Part shown: in pieces, positions 61,721 to 64,000 of the stretch
How positions within the stretch are numbered: the stretch's first letter is position 1
Layout of the letters: every line of letters begins with the position of its first letter
From: Paraburkholderia graminis C4D1M
Lineage (GTDB): Bacteria; Pseudomonadota; Gammaproteobacteria; Burkholderiales; Burkholderiaceae
NCBI RefSeq assembly: GCF_000172415.1
Contig: NZ_ABLD01000006.1
Location: 124,001 to 188,000, forward strand
Reading direction: 5' to 3'
DNA: 64,000 nucleotides
Notes under the pieces: model-generated
Database searches by the model: none
Told to the model about the DNA's origin: nothing
What the model saw: only the letters and a program-made list of their open reading frames with translations
Made by a program: the position numbers and the translations under genes

Positions 61721-62122
61721 TCAAACTTTCTGCGTGGCGGAAGCCGAAGCGGCTGCGCCCTTGGCTTCGTTCACGGCCGCGCCGACGCGCTCGACGAAGT
61801 CGCGATCGACGCTCGACAGCGCCTCGCGTTCGCCATTGGCCGTTTGCACCATCAGACGGTGCGTGACATCCTGCGTCGCCCACGTGAGCCAGCCGACGAC
61901 CGCCAGCATCACGCCGCACACGATTCCCACCGGCGCGCGAAGCACGCCGCCGACAATTGCGCCGACGAGCCCCACGACCGAAATCGTAATGGGCAATACC
62001 TTGTTCTTCTGCACGGTGACGACCTTCACGCTGACGATGTCGCGCAGCGGGAAAACCTGGCCGGCGGATGAAAGCGCATTGCGGGTGACCGACACGCCGC
62101 GATCGTTGAAAGGAGTTTCCAT
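61721..62122 (-). CDS. DUF6232 family membrane protein
   Basis: A 133-residue protein from the ATG complement 62120-62122, with AGGAG not visible and CTCCTTTC on the plus strand giving GAAAGGAG upstream on the minus strand, a good ribosome-binding site. It starts METPFNDRGVSVTRNALSSA, then a PH-like strand region (FPLRDIVSVKVVTVQKNK), two hydrophobic segments (about residues 48-90) and a soluble end with LMVQTANGEREALSSVDRDF. This layout matches DUF6232 proteins; function unknown. Confidence 0.75.
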   Translation of the reverse strand: METPFNDRGVSVTRNALSSAGQVFPLRDIVSVKVVTVQKNKVLPITISVVGLVGAIVGGVLRAPVGIVCGVMLAVVGWLTWATQDVTHRLMVQTANGEREALSSVDRDFVERVGAAVNEAKGAAASASATQKV

Positions 62123-62295
62123 CGAGTCGAATGCAAGCTGTTGCAAAGGGCGCAGCGTACCAGAGTTCGCGTGCGCAGGGCTTGCGCGAGATGCTGGCTT
62201 GGTTCGGAAAAGGCCCGGCCCAGAGCGCTGCAACGCCTTCCGACGAACTTCGCGCCTGCCGTTTCTGTCGAAGCAATATAGCGGGAGTTCACATC

Positions 62296-62604
62296 ATGAA
62301 GCGGTTTTACGTCAGCGCTACTGTGGCTATCACTGCGATCTTCGCGGCCGGCTGTTCATCGACATGGCCGCCGTCCGCTGAACGAGACGCGCGGCAGGTT
62401 CCACCCACTGCCGCAACCTCCACCACGCCAACCGCGCGCACCGATCAGCCTAAGTCCAAACCGAAGCCGCCAGTACTGAGCGTCGGCGTGACCGATCCCG
62501 ACACTCAATTGATTCTTCCGTGGTTCCTCGCGGACATCATCAATGCGGTCAACGCGCATCAGTCTTTCGGCTCCACGCTCAATACGATGAAACAGGGACT
62601 TTGA
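62296..62604 (+). CDS. small hypothetical lipoprotein, 102 residues
   Basis: ATG 62296 follows GCGGGAG. The protein begins MKRFYVSATVAITAIFAAGC, a lipoprotein signal with lipobox FAAGC near residue 20, followed by a disordered Thr/Pro/Lys-rich segment and a short conserved-looking end (VTDPDTQLILPWFLADIINA). No family is recognised. It is divergent from the DUF6232 gene, with about 170 bases between. Confidence 0.7.
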   Translation: MKRFYVSATVAITAIFAAGCSSTWPPSAERDARQVPPTAATSTTPTARTDQPKSKPKPPVLSVGVTDPDTQLILPWFLADIINAVNAHQSFGSTLNTMKQGL

Positions 62605-62615
62605 GCGAGTGGCCC

Positions 62616-63587
62616 TCAGCCGATAGTCACGCCGCACTCCTTCAACGCCCCACGCAACCCCAACTGCGGATACGCACTCTCCAACGTACGCAAATCCGCG
62701 CGCATCTCTTCGACGATCCAGTCGCGCACATCCGCAACAATCGGCCGCAATGGCCGGTTCGCCGGCGACACCAGGCAGCAGCGCCGACTCGTCACGATGA
62801 TCTGCTCCTCGGCGGGGACCAGCGCGCGCTGCGATAGCCAGTGCGACACCACGTTCAACCAGCCAAGCGCGATGCCCTGGCCGAGCAGCGCGGCCTGCAC
62901 GACGATCGCGTAGTCGTTGAAGCTGAGCATGCCCGCGACGCGCCGGCCATGCTGCTCGAACGCGCCAAAGCGGTGATGCCAGCCGCGCTCTTCGTCGTCC
63001 ATCACGATGACGGTATCGCCATGCTCGCGGCCCGCCTCCGTTTGCGCCGTTTCCTGGTAGCGCGGGTTGCAAACGGGCATCAGCGTTTCGGGCATGACGA
63101 GCACGCTGTTCTCGTCGATTTCGTCGGCGTGCAGAAAGCGCATGCCGAGATCGACGTCGACCAGCGGCCCGCCGATGCGCCCCGAAATGAGCTGAAACCT
63201 CAGATCAATCGACGGAAACGCCTGGTTCAGGCGGCTCATGCGCGGCATCAGCCAATGCGTCGTAAAGCCGGTCGACACCGACAGCGTGACCGACTCGACG
63301 CCCGTGGCGCGCGCCTCGATTTCGCGTATCGCGCTCTCTATGCCGTTGAATCCTTCGGAGATCTTGCGATAGAGAATGCGCCCGTTCTCCGTCAACTCGA
63401 TGCCGCCGCGCACGCGCTCGAAAAGGCGCACTCCGATGTGGTCTTCCATGCGCGCGAGCATGCGGCTCACGGCGGGTTGGCTCACATAGAGTTCCTGCGC
63501 GGCGCGCGTGAAGTTGCCGCAGCGCGCGGCGGCTTCGAAGACGAACAGCGCATTCGCGCTCGGCAATTTTTTGCGTAGATTCGGCAT
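62616..63587 (-). CDS. LysR-type transcriptional regulator (GcvA-like)
   Basis: A 323-residue regulator with the N-terminal winged helix: [40 protein letters not shown] and [15 protein letters not shown]. The effector domain (about 95-305) follows the GcvA subgroup pattern, e.g. [16 protein letters not shown] and DVDLGMRF. It is divergent from the ABC transporter gene at 63688 with a 100-base gap, so it likely regulates that operon in response to its substrate. Confidence 0.92.
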   Translation of the reverse strand: MPNLRKKLPSANALFVFEAAARCGNFTRAAQELYVSQPAVSRMLARMEDHIGVRLFERVRGGIELTENGRILYRKISEGFNGIESAIREIEARATGVESVTLSVSTGFTTHWLMPRMSRLNQAFPSIDLRFQLISGRIGGPLVDVDLGMRFLHADEIDENSVLVMPETLMPVCNPRYQETAQTEAGREHGDTVIVMDDEERGWHHRFGAFEQHGRRVAGMLSFNDYAIVVQAALLGQGIALGWLNVVSHWLSQRALVPAEEQIIVTSRRCCLVSPANRPLRPIVADVRDWIVEEMRADLRTLESAYPQLGLRGALKECGVTIG

Positions 63588-63687
63588 GACTTCATGTTAT
63601 GCCCGATCCAACAATTTGGGAATTGCCGCCAAAAAGTTTGCCACCTATATTTTCCCTAACGCAGCCCCTTTAGCGAGAAAAAACGCA
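63588..63687. promoter_or_regulatory. divergent LysR/ABC promoter region
   Basis: One hundred bases between two divergent genes, AT-rich around 63590-63655, holding both promoters and very probably the LysR operator. Candidate T-N11-A half-sites are present but common in such DNA, so none is singled out. Confidence 0.5.
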
Positions 63688-64000
63688 ATGGACGCACGAG
63701 CGAAAACAGGAGTCTCGATCCGGTCGGCAGGCAAGCGCTACGGTCCGGTGGTCGCGCTGGACGACGTTTCGCTCGACATCGCGCCCGGCGAGTTCGTGTC
63801 GCTGCTAGGGCCGTCGGGCTCGGGCAAGACGACGCTGCTCGGCATCCTCGGCGGCTTTGTTCAGCCGAGTTCGGGCGCAGTCTGGGTCGGCGAGAATGAC
63901 ATTACATTTGCGCCGCCGCATAAACGCAATATCGGCATCGTGTTCCAGAACTACGCGCTGTTTCCGCACATGACGGTCGGCGAGAACGTGGCATTCCCGC
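63688..64000 (+). CDS. ABC transporter ATP-binding protein, PotA-like, N-terminal part (truncated by window edge)
   Basis: Start of an importer ATPase of the spermidine/putrescine-iron type. ATG 63688 gives about 104 residues before the window ends. Seen: [20 protein letters not shown], Walker [17 protein letters not shown], and the Q-loop region [20 protein letters not shown], characteristic of PotA/FbpC-type ATPases. Permease and binding-protein genes are expected further right. It is divergent from a LysR regulator, the likely controller. Confidence 0.92.
   Translation, partial: MDARAKTGVSIRSAGKRYGPVVALDDVSLDIAPGEFVSLLGPSGSGKTTLLGILGGFVQPSSGAVWVGENDITFAPPHKRNIGIVFQNYALFPHMTVGENVAFP

Overview
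The window looks like chromosomal DNA of a beta-proteobacterium of the order Burkholderiales, most likely Paraburkholderia or a close relative. This rests on high GC, strong GC3 bias, and the company of DUF4148, DUF2968, DUF3443 and 3-hydroxybutyrate-oligomer hydrolase genes with paralogous LysE exporters. This is inference from family content; no search was run. No rRNA, tRNA or CRISPR array was seen.

Layout. 1-270: start of panE (minus). 682-13520: a compact nine-gene exopolysaccharide operon of the Wzx/Wzy type: initiating sugar-phosphate transferase, Wza, Tat-like beta-helix protein, low-Mr tyrosine phosphatase, Wzc tyrosine kinase, a Wzx flippase fused to a GT2 glycosyltransferase, Wzy, GT4, and a pyruvyltransferase. 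Most of the junctions from the phosphatase onward overlap by 1-4 bases. 13630-21849: housekeeping and small genes (two LysE exporters, YigZ, an SOS-box gene, a DsbA-fold isomerase, an FtsI-like transpeptidase, a chemoreceptor). 22389-26361: 2-aminoethylphosphonate synthesis (PEP mutase fused to a nucleotidyltransferase, phosphonopyruvate decarboxylase, transaminase). 26467-29549: a small Pro/Asp-rich protein, a PIG-L deacetylase, and UdgX with an SOS box and two in-frame low-complexity repeats. 29873-34600: a PaoABC-type periplasmic aldehyde oxidoreductase with a cofactor nucleotidyltransferase whose 3' end is frameshifted. 34756-56214: ordinary chromosomal genes (3HB-oligomer hydrolase, exonuclease III, MotAB, DUF2252, deacetylase, SDR, sirtuin, gnd, NlpD-like, threonine aldolase, MFS, glycogen phosphorylase).

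56270-60170 is a lower-GC accessory island between two similar, directly repeated remnants that resemble an IS3-family terminus. All its cargo lies on the minus strand: a frameshifted PAAR-like ORF, a PAAR-domain gene cut by a complete IS256-family element, a small ORF similar to the C-terminal domain of that PAAR protein, an M35-like (aspzincin) metallopeptidase without signal peptide, and a periplasmic OmpA-fold protein overlapping it by 4 bases. Removing the IS plus one target-site copy restores an uninterrupted 168-residue PAAR protein. I read this as a degraded orphan type VI secretion PAAR/effector/immunity module. It is the best candidate here for something undescribed.

60325-64000: DUF3443 and DUF6232 proteins, a small lipoprotein, and a LysR regulator divergent from the start of a PotA-type ABC transporter operon.
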